A stretch of 64,000 bases of DNA. It comes from Gammaproteobacteria bacterium. GTDB taxonomy: Bacteria; Pseudomonadota; Gammaproteobacteria; Steroidobacterales; GCA-2729495. A program made the translations under genes and the position numbers. The notes beneath the pieces were generated by a model. It ran no database searches. It was not told the origin of the DNA and saw nothing but the letters and a program-made list of their open reading frames with translations. The stretch spans positions 1,240,001 to 1,304,000 of the forward strand of contig CP054183.1 of assembly GCA_015709695.1 (NCBI GenBank). The letters are read 5' to 3'. Below, one piece after another: positions 48,323 through 58,207 of this stretch (position 1 is the first letter of the stretch; each line of letters starts with the position of its first letter).

Positions 48323-50829
48323 TGGCAAACAACCGCGCACAACTGCTGATCACTGCCGTCGACCAGACCCGTGGCGCCTTCGATTCCATCAAGCGCAATC
48401 TGGGTGACCTGGGCAACGCGGCGCGATCCATCAATGGATTGCTCGGCACGCTCGGCCTTGCCGTATCGGCGGCCGGTCTCGGCGCGATGGTCAAGGCCTC
48501 GCTCGACTCGGCGGACTCGCTGTCCAAGCTGTCGCAGCGGGTCGGGATCACTGTCGAGTCGCTTTCCACCCTGATCCCAGTCGCGGATCTCGCCGGCGTC
48601 TCGGGAGAAAAGTTCGAAGGTGGCTTGCGCAAGCTCGCCACCCGCATGCTGGATGCGGCCACCGGATCGGACGAGGCAGCGCGAGGATTCGCTGCGGTCG
48701 GCGTCTCCATTCAGAACCAGGACGGAACATTGCGCGCGACGGATCAGGTCCTGCTCGACCTGACCGACCGCTTCAAGGCAATGCCCGATGGTGCCCAGAA
48801 GACCGCGCTCGCGGTGGATCTCTTCGGCAAATCGGGCGCCGACCTCATCCCGTTCCTCAACCAAGGGCGTGATGGCGTCGAGGCGCTGACGACGGAGCTG
48901 CAAGCCCTGGGCGTGCAGATTGGTGGCGACACCGCTGCACAGGCCGAGGTGTTCAACGACTCGCTCGCCAAGGTGCGACTGGCGATCACCAGCATCGGCA
49001 ACCGAGTGATCGAAGCATTCCTGCCGGCCATGAACGACATGGCCAACGGGATGGTGGAGTCGGCGAAACAAGGTGGCTCGCTGCGCGCCATCCTGGACGG
49101 CGTGGTGCTGGTGCTCAAAACCCTGGCGCTGGGTGCCGCCACCGTAGGCAAGGCATTCGTGGCGCTGGGTGAAGCCATCGGGGCAGGCATGGCAGCCGCC
49201 GTCGAAGCCTTGTCCGGCAATGTGTCCGGCGCGAAAGCCATCATCACGGAACTCAAGGGCAGTCTGGTCCAGCGGCTGGACGAACTCGCCGAATTCCGCG
49301 ACAGCCTCTTCGACCCGAAGCCGGTCGAGGTGCGGGCACCGGCGATCGTTGCGGACCCCAGTCTGATCGATCGTCTGCGCACACCAGGACGGTCCACCGG
49401 GGACAACGGGGCGGCACGACTGGCACTGGCCAAGGCACAGGCCGATGCCGAGCTCAAGTTGCTCAAGGACGTGCTGGACCGGCAGTCGCGCAGCCTGGAC
49501 GAGGCGCTCGACGGGCGGCTGATCTCGCTGGCGGACTACTACGCCGCCAAAACCGCCCTGGAAACGCGCGAGATCGACGCCGAGATCGCACGCACGCAGA
49601 CCTTGCTGGCCGAGCAGAAGCGCATCGCGGCGTCCGGTGCTGACGAAGGCGCACGGATCAAGGCCCGTGCCGAGGTGGCCAAGATCGAGGCCGACCTCAT
49701 CGTGCTCAACAACAAGCGGGCCGATGTCGAGGTCGCCAATGCGCGCAAGGCCGCCGACGCCGAGCGTTCCTTGCGTGATGAACTGGCCCGCGTTCGGGAG
49801 GAGTTGCTCGATCTCACCGGTGCTGCAACCGGTCAGGACCGTCGTGCTGCGGTCGAGCGCCAGTACCAGTCACTCATCGAGCGCCTCCGAGCCGAGGGCG
49901 ACACCGAGGGTGTGGCCACTGTCGCGGGCCTGATCGACGTGAAGGTTGCGGCAGCGGATCTGGCCACCTATGAACGCCAGTTCAATGACGCGCTCAGCCG
50001 CATGCGGGCCACCGAGGAATCCATCAATCTGCAGCGCCAATCGGGCCTGCTGACCGAGTCGCAGGCACGCGCACAGATCCTGGCCCTGCACCGGGAAACC
50101 GGGGCGACCCTGGAATCTCTGCTGCCCCAGCTCGAGGCCAGCGCTACGGCGATCGGTCCTGACGCTTTGGCGCGCGTGCAGGCATGGAAGAACGAGATTG
50201 CCCAGGTCAAGCTGGTGGTGGACGACGTGGCTGTGGCCATCGACGGCGCGGTCCAGGATGGGTTCGCCCAGATGTTCGAGGCCATCGGCAGCGGCGCCAA
50301 GTCTGCCAAGGACGCTTTCGCCGATTTCGCGAGGTCCGTGCTGGCGGCGATCAACCGCATTGCCTCGCAGAAGCTCGCCGAATCGCTATTCGGGAGTTTG
50401 TTCGGGGGCGGTGGGACGGGCGGCACGGGAGGCTTCGGCGCGCTGGTTTCATCCTTCTTCAAGGGATTTGCGACGGGCGGCTACGTGACCGGTCCGGGCA
50501 CATCTACGAGCGACTCGATCCCGGCACGCCTGTCCGCCGGCGAGTACGTGGTCAATGCCGCAGCCGTGAAGCGTGTCGGCGTGGCCTTTCTGCAGTCGAT
50601 CAACGGCATCTCAGCCGGACCGAGAGTGTCAGGCCCGACGCTGGCATTTGCCGCCGGCGGTCTGGTGCCCGAAGCAGCCCAGGCGCAGGCCCCGGGCCAG
50701 TCAGTGCGCATCGTCAATGTCATCGACCCAGCGATGGCCGCCGATTACCTGAACTCCTCCTCAGGCGAAAAAACCATCCTCAACATCCTGCAGCGCAACG
50801 CCGGCGCCGTGCGACAGGTATTGAGCTGA
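48322..50829 (+). CDS. Tail tape measure protein
   Basis: 835 aa. N-terminal 'VDQTRGAFDSIKRNLGDLGN' and hydrophobic 'LLGTLGLAVSAAGLGAMVKA' are the standard tape-measure opening. 'LSKLSQRVGITVESLSTLIP' follows. A long charged coiled coil spans about residues 370-620, and a Gly-rich end ('LFGGGGTGGTGGFGALVSSF', 'KGFATGGYVTGPGTSTSDSI') closes the protein. It sets tail length and goes into the host membrane at injection. Confidence 0.93.
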   Translation: MANNRAQLLITAVDQTRGAFDSIKRNLGDLGNAARSINGLLGTLGLAVSAAGLGAMVKASLDSADSLSKLSQRVGITVESLSTLIPVADLAGVSGEKFEGGLRKLATRMLDAATGSDEAARGFAAVGVSIQNQDGTLRATDQVLLDLTDRFKAMPDGAQKTALAVDLFGKSGADLIPFLNQGRDGVEALTTELQALGVQIGGDTAAQAEVFNDSLAKVRLAITSIGNRVIEAFLPAMNDMANGMVESAKQGGSLRAILDGVVLVLKTLALGAATVGKAFVALGEAIGAGMAAAVEALSGNVSGAKAIITELKGSLVQRLDELAEFRDSLFDPKPVEVRAPAIVADPSLIDRLRTPGRSTGDNGAARLALAKAQADAELKLLKDVLDRQSRSLDEALDGRLISLADYYAAKTALETREIDAEIARTQTLLAEQKRIAASGADEGARIKARAEVAKIEADLIVLNNKRADVEVANARKAADAERSLRDELARVREELLDLTGAATGQDRRAAVERQYQSLIERLRAEGDTEGVATVAGLIDVKVAAADLATYERQFNDALSRMRATEESINLQRQSGLLTESQARAQILALHRETGATLESLLPQLEASATAIGPDALARVQAWKNEIAQVKLVVDDVAVAIDGAVQDGFAQMFEAIGSGAKSAKDAFADFARSVLAAINRIASQKLAESLFGSLFGGGGTGGTGGFGALVSSFFKGFATGGYVTGPGTSTSDSIPARLSAGEYVVNAAAVKRVGVAFLQSINGISAGPRVSGPTLAFAAGGLVPEAAQAQAPGQSVRIVNVIDPAMAADYLNSSSGEKTILNILQRNAGAVRQVLS

Positions 50830-50861
50830 CCGATACACCGAATCCAGCAAGGACCAAAGAC

Positions 50862-51692
50862 ATGACGGCCTACACCGGCTTCGTCGACAACTCGACGATG
50901 CTCGCCCATTACAAGATGCTCGAAACGATCCGGGACGTCTGTCTGGCCGAGGGTTGGACCATTCTCCGCTACGACACGGCCATCACGAACCGGGAGCTGC
51001 TGATGATGGCGCCCGGACTATCGGGCACCGAGCAGATCTTCTGCGGCGTCTACTGCTACCAGGACAGCAACGCGGACTACTACAACCTGGCGGTGGCGAC
51101 CATGAAGGGCTATGTCGCCGCTAACTCGTTCCTGACCCAGCCGGGTATCTCGCCCGTGCTCGGTGTGCCCGCCCACAACCAGCGCATCGATTACTGGCTC
51201 TCGGTGAACGGTCAGCGTCTGAATGTGGCGATGAAGGTCGGCACGCCGGTGTACGAATCCTTCGGGATCGGCAAGTTCTTTCCCTACGCATCGCCAGGCC
51301 AATATCCGCAACCGCTATTCGCAGCTGGAATGCTGACCAGCGCCTCCGCCACGCGCTACTCCGAAACGACCCACACGATGCCGTGGAAAGGTAATCGCAA
51401 CAACCTGCGGATGCATTTCAACGACGGCACCTGGAAAGCGCCGCTCGCTACGCCCTGGGGCCAAACGACGATGGCCAACGCCTGCCGGCCGGCAGAAACC
51501 ACCTACGCGCTCTACCCGGTGATGCTCTACGACTCAGGAAACATTTACGGCGCGCTGGACGGGATCTTCCACATCACCGGCTTCGACAACGTCGTCGAGA
51601 ACACGCTCGTCATCGACGGTAAGAACTATGTGGTTATCCAGGACGTTGGCCGCACGTCCTTTGGCGACTACATCGCACTGGAGCTCTCCTGA
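50862..51692 (+). CDS. Virion protein of the tail tip, unknown (copy A)
   Basis: 276 aa. Beta-rich: 'DYWLSVNGQRLNVAMKVGTP', 'VIDGKNYVVIQDVGRTSFGD'. It shares its overall layout with the next protein (start '-TG---S', Gly-Trp near residue 30, aromatic middle, closing strand), so the two look like diverged duplicates. Probably part of the tail tip or a receptor contact. TGATG overlap downstream. Confidence 0.7.
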   Translation: MTAYTGFVDNSTMLAHYKMLETIRDVCLAEGWTILRYDTAITNRELLMMAPGLSGTEQIFCGVYCYQDSNADYYNLAVATMKGYVAANSFLTQPGISPVLGVPAHNQRIDYWLSVNGQRLNVAMKVGTPVYESFGIGKFFPYASPGQYPQPLFAAGMLTSASATRYSETTHTMPWKGNRNNLRMHFNDGTWKAPLATPWGQTTMANACRPAETTYALYPVMLYDSGNIYGALDGIFHITGFDNVVENTLVIDGKNYVVIQDVGRTSFGDYIALELS

Positions 51693-52624
51693 TGCCCTAC
51701 GTCACTGGGCTGGCCAACAGCGCCAGCGATCTGCTTAATGCTGTAGTCACTGCCGGAACCGACAATGGTTGGTCCTGGGACGCCAGCAACAGCATGCTTT
51801 ACAAAGGGGACATCTATGGCCGCCTCACCGTCAGCGGCTTGAACCTCTTGGTACAGGCGGCGCTCGGCTACTCCGGCGCCACGCTGATCACGCCAGCGGC
51901 AAAGATGGTCGGAATCACCAACCGGCTGGGTCAAGCCGGTAATACGCTGCTGAGTTATCCGGTGACGTACCACATCTTCGTCCACACGGCGCCGGACGAC
52001 ATCATCGTGGCCGTGAACTATCAGGTGATGTGGTGGCAATGGCTGTCGCTTGGCCAAGCCCGCAGCTTTGGTGTGCTCGGCAACGCCATCTGGCACTGGG
52101 GTACTGCGACGTCTGATATCAGTACCGGTGCGGGCGTGGCGATCGACTCCAATGGCAGCACCGGCAGCGGTGGCGGCAACACCTCTGGCGCACCTTTCTG
52201 GCAGTCCAACGACACCACAGGCGTCCAGAACAGTTCGATCTACCTGAACTTCAACGGTCACGGCTGGTGGAACAACCCCGTGGGCGTCTCCACGGCGAAT
52301 CCGAACAACGCGCGCGCCACCATTGCAGTACCAACGTTGCTGCTGACCCAGCCCAATAACTGGAACGGCGAAGCTGTGCTTACGCGCATCCACATCATGG
52401 CGTTGCAGCCCTCTAGTTTCTGGTCGCACGTCGCGGAACTGCCGCATCTACGGATGACGCGCAACGACAACATCGACGACGGGCAGATCCTCACGCTTGG
52501 GTCCGAGCGCTGGTTCATCGCACCTGTGTATCGCAAGAACACCGCGAGTCGCGCCGCATCGCCATACAACGGCGCGAATCACTCCGGGACCATCGCGATG
52601 GCTGTGCGCTACGACGGTCCCTGA
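51692..52624 (+). CDS. Virion protein of the tail tip, unknown (copy B)
   Basis: 310 aa. 'SASDLLNAVVTAGTDNGWSW' start, central Gly/Ser/Asn-rich loop ('DSNGSTGSGGGNTSGAPFWQ'), many Trp residues, and 'LTLGSERWFIAPVYRKNTAS' near the end. Likely paralogue of the previous gene. The aromatic, beta-rich build fits a surface-exposed carbohydrate- or receptor-binding role, which is inference. Confidence 0.7.
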   Translation: MPYVTGLANSASDLLNAVVTAGTDNGWSWDASNSMLYKGDIYGRLTVSGLNLLVQAALGYSGATLITPAAKMVGITNRLGQAGNTLLSYPVTYHIFVHTAPDDIIVAVNYQVMWWQWLSLGQARSFGVLGNAIWHWGTATSDISTGAGVAIDSNGSTGSGGGNTSGAPFWQSNDTTGVQNSSIYLNFNGHGWWNNPVGVSTANPNNARATIAVPTLLLTQPNNWNGEAVLTRIHIMALQPSSFWSHVAELPHLRMTRNDNIDDGQILTLGSERWFIAPVYRKNTASRAASPYNGANHSGTIAMAVRYDGP

Positions 52625-52657
52625 TCTTCCCGTTTTACCTCAACCGAGAGTTATGAC

Positions 52658-54349
52658 ATGCCGGTCTTGACAGGCATGGTGCTCGATCGCGCCCAGGCTG
52701 GCTCACTGAACCCGCTCCTGAGCATCGACGGGTATCAGGTTGCCGCCATCTATCCGTACACCGCCAGCGATTCGCCAAGGGCGGAGAATGGAGCGCGAAG
52801 CTACGCAACCAACATCACGGTTCCTGCGCAGCGGGCGCTGACCGGCATCCAGGTACCGAGCTACTTCGAGGATTACTACTTCCGGGTGCATTTGCTGCCC
52901 GGGCGCATCGACCTCGGCAGTCTGGCCTCGGAGCAGAGCCGCACGATCGAGGTCTGGAACGCACGGCTGACCCCGAACACCTTAGCGTCCCTGACCGCCA
53001 CCGGCGCAGAAGGCATGACGCTGATCGGGCCGGCACCCGCGCCCACTGTGTTTGCCGCCAATGAATCGCGGCTCTATACGCTCGCGGTCACGCCGAATGG
53101 TCCGCCAACCGTGAACGCGACGTTTCTGTTCGCATTCGCTTTCGACGATGCCGCTTTGCTCGCAACCGGACGCCGTATCGTCGGATGGATCTTTGCGCCG
53201 AACTGGGTGCAACCGGTCATCGAGCGGCTGGAATGGCTCACGGATGTGATGGAGTCCCATGCCGGATTCGAGCAGCGCGTGCGCTTGCGTGCTGGTGCAA
53301 GGCGCAGCCTTGAGTACAGCGCCTTGGTCGGCTCCGACACCGAACGGGTGAAGATGGAAAACCTGCTGCTGTCATGGCAGGCGCGCGTCTTTGGCCTACC
53401 GCTCTGGACCGACGTCGCGCTGGCGGCAGAACCGATCCCAGCCGGCTCGACGTCCATTGCCGTGACGACCACGAATCGGGACTTTGCCGTGGGTGGTTTG
53501 GTTGGACTGGTTCTGGGCATGGAGTCGGAGTTTGCCGAGATCACGGCGGTCCTGCCAACGTCACTGACGATCAAGAGCCCGCTGGACTCTACCTGGCCGG
53601 TCGGTACCAAAATCCTGCCTGTGCGGCCCGCCCGAGTTCAGAACGACCTTGGACTGACCTACCTGAGCGATGCCATCGGCCAAGCCACGCTGCGCTTCCA
53701 GTTTGAGGACGAGTGGTTGCTTCCAGCAGCCACAGAGACATTGGACTACCGGGGCTACCCCGTCTTGCTCACCGCCACCAACTGGACCGAGGACGTCGAT
53801 ACAGACTACGCCCGCAAGCTGAATGAACTGGATTTTCTGACGGGCCGACGCGTCATCGACGATCTTTCCGGTGTTGGCACGGTTCGCCGGACGCATCGGT
53901 GGCTGATCACTGGGCGTGCCGCGATCACTGCGTTCCGCTCATGGCTGGCCGCCCGCGCCGGCAGGCTGACGGCATTCTGGATGCCCAGCTTTCAATCCGA
54001 CTTAAAGGTGGTGAGCCCGATCGGGGCCTTTGATTCGGCCATCACGGTGGAGAACCGCGCCTACGCCGCCAATGTGCCAGCCGCCATCGGGCGGCGCGAC
54101 ATCCTGATCGCCACGACATCCGGCAGTCGCTACTACCGGCGCATCACCGGTGCCACGGCGCTTTCGCCAAGCACTGAGAGCATCGCCATCGACAGCGTGG
54201 TGGGCGCGGCGCTACTTCCCGAACAGATCCGCTATGTGTCGTTCATGAAGCTGGTGCGCTTGGACAGCGATGCCATCGAGATCGCCCATCAGACAGACGA
54301 CACGGCGGAGGTATCGATCTCCGTCAGAAGCATTCGGGATGACACATGA
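52658..54349 (+). CDS. Minor tail / tail-tip protein
   Basis: 563 aa. Beta-sandwich-like N-terminus. The second half has 'IERLEWLTDVMESHAGFEQR', 'VRLRAGARRSLEYSALVGSD' and 'ITAFRSWLAARAGRLTAFWM', a pattern found in tail-tip proteins that precede DUF2163 proteins in gene-transfer-agent-like tails. Overlaps the DUF2163-type gene by 4 nt (ATGA). Confidence 0.75.
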   Translation: MPVLTGMVLDRAQAGSLNPLLSIDGYQVAAIYPYTASDSPRAENGARSYATNITVPAQRALTGIQVPSYFEDYYFRVHLLPGRIDLGSLASEQSRTIEVWNARLTPNTLASLTATGAEGMTLIGPAPAPTVFAANESRLYTLAVTPNGPPTVNATFLFAFAFDDAALLATGRRIVGWIFAPNWVQPVIERLEWLTDVMESHAGFEQRVRLRAGARRSLEYSALVGSDTERVKMENLLLSWQARVFGLPLWTDVALAAEPIPAGSTSIAVTTTNRDFAVGGLVGLVLGMESEFAEITAVLPTSLTIKSPLDSTWPVGTKILPVRPARVQNDLGLTYLSDAIGQATLRFQFEDEWLLPAATETLDYRGYPVLLTATNWTEDVDTDYARKLNELDFLTGRRVIDDLSGVGTVRRTHRWLITGRAAITAFRSWLAARAGRLTAFWMPSFQSDLKVVSPIGAFDSAITVENRAYAANVPAAIGRRDILIATTSGSRYYRRITGATALSPSTESIAIDSVVGAALLPEQIRYVSFMKLVRLDSDAIEIAHQTDDTAEVSISVRSIRDDT

Positions 54350-55155
54350 CCTACGCCAGCAGAGAAGTATCCACGGACGCCAGCAGTCCGGTCGAACTGT
54401 ACGAGTTTCGCCGTGGCGGTTCTACGTGGCGCTATACGAGCGGCGCGCAGGACGCGAGCTACGCCACCTATGCCTATGTGGCCGTGCCGATGAAGCGCGG
54501 CAGCATCGAGCAGACCGGCGAGATCGGGAGGTCCGGCCTGCGGATCACGCTGGCTCGTGATGTCGAGATTGCTCAGGCATTCATCGCAACACCGCCATCG
54601 GAGGTGACCTTGCTCACCATCTATCGCCAGCACCGGAATGATCCAGAAACCGTCGCGGTGTGGATGGGACGCGTCTTGAACGTCGAATGGCGCGGTTCCG
54701 AGGTCGAGCTCAACTGTGAGCCGGTCTACACCAGCCTGCAGCGCACCGGCTTGCGCCGCCTCTACCAACGCAATTGCCCGCATGTGCTCTACGGCACGTC
54801 TTGCCAGGCCAGTGCGGTGATCTATCGCGTGCCAGGCACCGTGGTGTCCGTCGCCGGAGTCTTGCTGAGCGTGCCGTCTGCGGCCGGATACGCCACGGGT
54901 CATTTCGCTGGCGGTTTTGCCACTTGGGCGGCCAACGGCATCACCGAGAAACGAATGATCGTTGCCCACAACCTGGACGTCATCACACTGTCGGCCGTGC
55001 CGCCCGGACTCGCCGTGGGCGACACGATCTACCTGTATCCCGGTTGCGACCGGACTCTCGCGACCTGTGCGGCCAAGTTTGGCAACAGCGCCAATTTCGG
55101 CGGCTTCCCATTCATCCCGACGAAGAACCCCTTCGGCGGCAGCCCCATTTACTGA
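54346..55155 (+). CDS. DUF2163 / BR0599-type tail-tip protein
   Basis: 269 aa. Family C-terminus with conserved cysteines: 'LYQRNCPHVLYGTSCQAS', then 'YLYPGCDRTLATCAAKFGNS' and 'NFGGFPFIPTKNPFGGSPIY'. In Rhodobacter gene-transfer agents the related gp13 forms part of the tail-tip hub with gp12, gp14 and gp15. Next two genes and the large hub protein complete this set. Confidence 0.85.
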   Translation: MTYASREVSTDASSPVELYEFRRGGSTWRYTSGAQDASYATYAYVAVPMKRGSIEQTGEIGRSGLRITLARDVEIAQAFIATPPSEVTLLTIYRQHRNDPETVAVWMGRVLNVEWRGSEVELNCEPVYTSLQRTGLRRLYQRNCPHVLYGTSCQASAVIYRVPGTVVSVAGVLLSVPSAAGYATGHFAGGFATWAANGITEKRMIVAHNLDVITLSAVPPGLAVGDTIYLYPGCDRTLATCAAKFGNSANFGGFPFIPTKNPFGGSPIY

Positions 55156-55164
55156 GTAGACGGT

Positions 55165-55398
55165 ATGCCCTGGGCACAAATCATCGTCTGGATCGTCACC
55201 GCACTGATCCAGTACGCGCTCCAGCCAAAACCGCCGCAACCCCAGGCTGCTGAACTCAAAGACTTCGATGCGCCGACTGCCGATGAGGGCCGCCCGGTGC
55301 CCGTCGTGTTCGGCACTGTGCTGGTGAAGAGCGCCAACGTGGTGTGGTACGGCGATCTGCGCACCACACCAATTAAATCGAAAGGTGGAAAGAAATGA
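55165..55398 (+). CDS. Small tail-tip assembly protein
   Basis: 77 aa. One hydrophobic start ('PWAQIIVWIVTALIQYALQP') followed by a Pro-rich linker and 'EGRPVPVVFGTVLVKSANVV'. Resembles the N-terminal fragment of tail-tip proteins and precedes the hub. Overlaps the next gene by 4 nt. Confidence 0.7.
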   Translation: MPWAQIIVWIVTALIQYALQPKPPQPQAAELKDFDAPTADEGRPVPVVFGTVLVKSANVVWYGDLRTTPIKSKGGKK

Positions 55399-55613
55399 CC
55401 GACATCCTGGTGACCCACGGCGACATGCGCAGCCTGGGTTACTGCAATCGCGGCGCGCGGGAGTGGTTCGCGCGGCACCAGCTCGACTGGAGCCAGTTCA
55501 TCGACCAGGGACTGCCTGCGCCCCTGCTGCTGGCGACCGGGGACAGCATGGCCGAAGACGTGGTCGCCGCTGCCCGCGAACGCATGAGCTGCGAGGTGAA
55601 CGATGGGCGGTAG
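55395..55613 (+). CDS. Small tail-region protein
   Basis: 72 aa. 'DMRSLGYCNRGAREWFARHQ' and 'LDWSQFIDQGLPAPLLLATG' form a compact helical unit seen in short proteins before hub genes. Overlaps the hub start by 11 nt. Function unknown. Confidence 0.68.
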   Translation: MTDILVTHGDMRSLGYCNRGAREWFARHQLDWSQFIDQGLPAPLLLATGDSMAEDVVAAARERMSCEVNDGR

Positions 55614-57789
55614 CAGCAAGTCGCAGACGGTCGGCTACCGCTACTACCTGGGGATGCATCTGGCGATCTGTCACGGGCCGGTCGATGCCATCACCGAGAT
55701 CCAGGTCGGCGAGCGCCAGGCATGGAGCGGCAACCTCACCGCCAGCGGCCGGATCACGGTGAACATGCCCGAGCTGTTCGGTGGCGAAAAGCGCGAAGGC
55801 GGCATTTCCGGCGCCATCGATGCCGCGTTCGGCCAAGCGTCGCAGACGCCGAATGATTACCTCGTGTCGAAGATCGGCTCCCCTCAACCCGCGTATCGCG
55901 GTGTGCTCAGCCTGATCCTGCGCCAGCTCTACATCGCCGCCAACAATCCTTACATTAAGCCGTGGGCCGTCCGCGTCAAACGCTGCTTCCGCGACTGGTA
56001 CTCAGCAAAGGCGGAGATCAACGGCGCGGCCAACCCAGCGCACATCGTCTACGAATGCCTGACGAATGCCGCCTGGGGCATGGGATATCCAACGGCCAGC
56101 ATCGACGATGCCTCGTTTCGTGCGGCGGCTGATGTGCTGTCCAACGAAGGCTTCGGGCTCAACATGATCTGGCTGCAGCAGAGCAAGATCGAGCAGTTCG
56201 TCAAAGAGGTGATGGACCATATCGGCGGTGTGCTCACGACGTCACCGTCTACGGGACGCTTCGTCCTGAAGCTGGTGCGGGCGGACTACACCGTAGCGAC
56301 GCTCCCCATCCTGAACCCGGACAACGTCATCGAGCTTGAGAGCTTTCAGCGCGCTGCTTGGGGTGAGACGACCAACGAGATAGTGCTCATCTACACCAAG
56401 CCGGACACGTTCAAGGAGACCAGCATCGCGGTCCAGGACCTGGCCAATATCCAGGCTCAGGGCGCCGTGGTGTCGCAAACTCGGCGCTACCCCGGCATCA
56501 CCTCGGACAACCTCGCCGCCCGCGTCGCGATGCGCGATCTGGCATCCGTGTCCACACCGCTCGCCAAGGTGCGGCTCAAGGTGAACCGCAAGGCCTGGAA
56601 TTTGTACCCGGGCGATGTCTTCAAGCTGGAGTGGCCTGCGCTCGGGATCGCCGGTCTGGTGATGCGGATTGCCGGCGTCGATGGCGGGTCACTCACCAAC
56701 GGCGCCATCAGCATCGACGCTGTCGAGGATGTGTTCGGCCTGCCGTCAGCGGTCTACACCGCATCCCAGCCCACCGGCTGGACCGACCCGGTGCCAGCGC
56801 CATCCGCGACCACACCACGGCGTCTGGTCGAAGCGCCGTACTGGGACGTGGCCCGCGCACTCTCTGCATCGGAGCTCGCCTACCTCGATGCCACCGACTG
56901 TTTCCTGCAGACCCTGGGCGGCCGCCCCGCGCCAGGGGCGCTGAACTACGACCTGTACAGCAAGACGAACTCGGCCACGACCTACAACCAGCGCGGCCAA
57001 GGCGAGTTCTGCCCCACGGCAGTTCTCGCCACCAGCCTTGCGCAAGAGGTAACGAGCACGACAACCTACAGCGGCGAACTCGACATCGATCTGGTCGCAA
57101 CCGGGAGCTATGCCTACATCAACGACGAGGTCGTCCTGGTCACGGCCATCAATACGACCACGCAGAGCCTGACCCTGACCCGTGGCGTCATGGATACCGT
57201 GCCAACCAGCCACGCAGCCGGCAGCCGGATCTGGTTCGCCGATGGCGCGCAGGGCGTCGATCCGACCGAGTACGCCGCTGGCGAAACGGTCAACGCGCGA
57301 CTACTCACCGTGACCGGAAAAGGCACGCTGGCGCTGGCATCGGCGCCAACCGATTCCCTGGCCATGAACCGCCGGCAAAACCGGCCGTACCCGCCCGGCA
57401 ATGTGAAGATCAACAACGTTGCCTACCCGGCGATTGCCAAGGGTGACCTGGTCATCTCCTGGGCGCACCGGGATCGGCTGAGCCAGACGGTGAGCCTGGT
57501 GCCCCAGACCAACGGCAACATCGGCCCTGAAGCCAGCGTGACGTACACGCTGCGCATCTACGGGGAAGCGGGCAGCCTGCGCCGCACCTACTCCGGCCTG
57601 ACCGGCGCCAGCCAGACCTACACCTTGGCCGACGACACCGCTGATTCCGGCCTTGGCCGACCCAACGCTGCGCTGCGCATCGAGCTCGAATCCAACCGCT
57701 CGGGCGTGATCAGCCTGCAGAAGCACTCGATCGCCTTCGAGCGTGCCGGCTACGGACTTCACTATGACAAGTACTACGGAGGCATCTGA
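55603..57789 (+). CDS. Tail hub / central fibre protein
   Basis: 728 aa. The N-terminus 'GGSSKSQTVGYRYYLGMHLA' and 'LSLILRQLYIAANNPYIKPW' match the opening of tail-tip hub (gpJ/GTA gp15-like) proteins. The middle is beta-rich, and a fibronectin-like C-terminus ('VTYTLRIYGEAGSLRRTYSG') ends it. Forms the base of the tail through which DNA exits. TGATG overlap with the following gene. Confidence 0.85.
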   Translation: MGGSSKSQTVGYRYYLGMHLAICHGPVDAITEIQVGERQAWSGNLTASGRITVNMPELFGGEKREGGISGAIDAAFGQASQTPNDYLVSKIGSPQPAYRGVLSLILRQLYIAANNPYIKPWAVRVKRCFRDWYSAKAEINGAANPAHIVYECLTNAAWGMGYPTASIDDASFRAAADVLSNEGFGLNMIWLQQSKIEQFVKEVMDHIGGVLTTSPSTGRFVLKLVRADYTVATLPILNPDNVIELESFQRAAWGETTNEIVLIYTKPDTFKETSIAVQDLANIQAQGAVVSQTRRYPGITSDNLAARVAMRDLASVSTPLAKVRLKVNRKAWNLYPGDVFKLEWPALGIAGLVMRIAGVDGGSLTNGAISIDAVEDVFGLPSAVYTASQPTGWTDPVPAPSATTPRRLVEAPYWDVARALSASELAYLDATDCFLQTLGGRPAPGALNYDLYSKTNSATTYNQRGQGEFCPTAVLATSLAQEVTSTTTYSGELDIDLVATGSYAYINDEVVLVTAINTTTQSLTLTRGVMDTVPTSHAAGSRIWFADGAQGVDPTEYAAGETVNARLLTVTGKGTLALASAPTDSLAMNRRQNRPYPPGNVKINNVAYPAIAKGDLVISWAHRDRLSQTVSLVPQTNGNIGPEASVTYTLRIYGEAGSLRRTYSGLTGASQTYTLADDTADSGLGRPNAALRIELESNRSGVISLQKHSIAFERAGYGLHYDKYYGGI

Positions 57790-58142
57790 TGCCCGCAATC
57801 ACTGACCCGAACCTGGGACTCAACTACGGCTGGACGCTCGGCGAAAGCGGCTGGGGCGCCGGCATGGATGCCAACCTGAAGCGGCTGGGCGCTGTCGTCA
57901 GCCTGTCGGTCAAAGACCGCGATCTGGCCACACCACCCGCCAGCCCGGTTAACGGCGACCGTTACCTCATTCCCGCTGGCGCAACCGGCGTCTGGAGCGG
58001 CAAGACCGATCAGATCGCGGCGCGCATCGCGGGCGTCTGGGAATACTTCATCCCTAAAGTCGGTTGGCTCTGCTTCATCGAGGACGAGGCAGTGCTCTCG
58101 GCCTACAAGGCCACCGGCTGGAGTCCCGGCATCGCCATCTGA
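57789..58142 (+). CDS. DUF2793-type fibre protein
   Basis: 117 aa. 'LATPPASPVNGDRYLIPAGA' with 'TGVWSGKTDQIAARIAGVWE' and 'YFIPKVGWLCFIEDEAVLSA' is the DUF2793 signature, found in fibre-like proteins of Alphaproteobacteria and phages. Ends the structural operon; a strong terminator follows. Confidence 0.85.
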   Translation: MPAITDPNLGLNYGWTLGESGWGAGMDANLKRLGAVVSLSVKDRDLATPPASPVNGDRYLIPAGATGVWSGKTDQIAARIAGVWEYFIPKVGWLCFIEDEAVLSAYKATGWSPGIAI

Positions 58143-58162
58143 TCGCTTTCCCCTGAACCCCG

Positions 58163-58190
58163 AAAACCCGCCCGATTGGCGGGTTTTGCA
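58163..58190 (+). terminator. Intrinsic terminator of the structural operon
   Basis: AAAACCCGCC (58163-58172), CGATT loop, GGCGGGTTTT (58178-58187). The stem's own TTTT forms the tail. Confidence 0.85.
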
Positions 58191-58207
58191 TTTCTGGAGC
58201 CCGCCCT

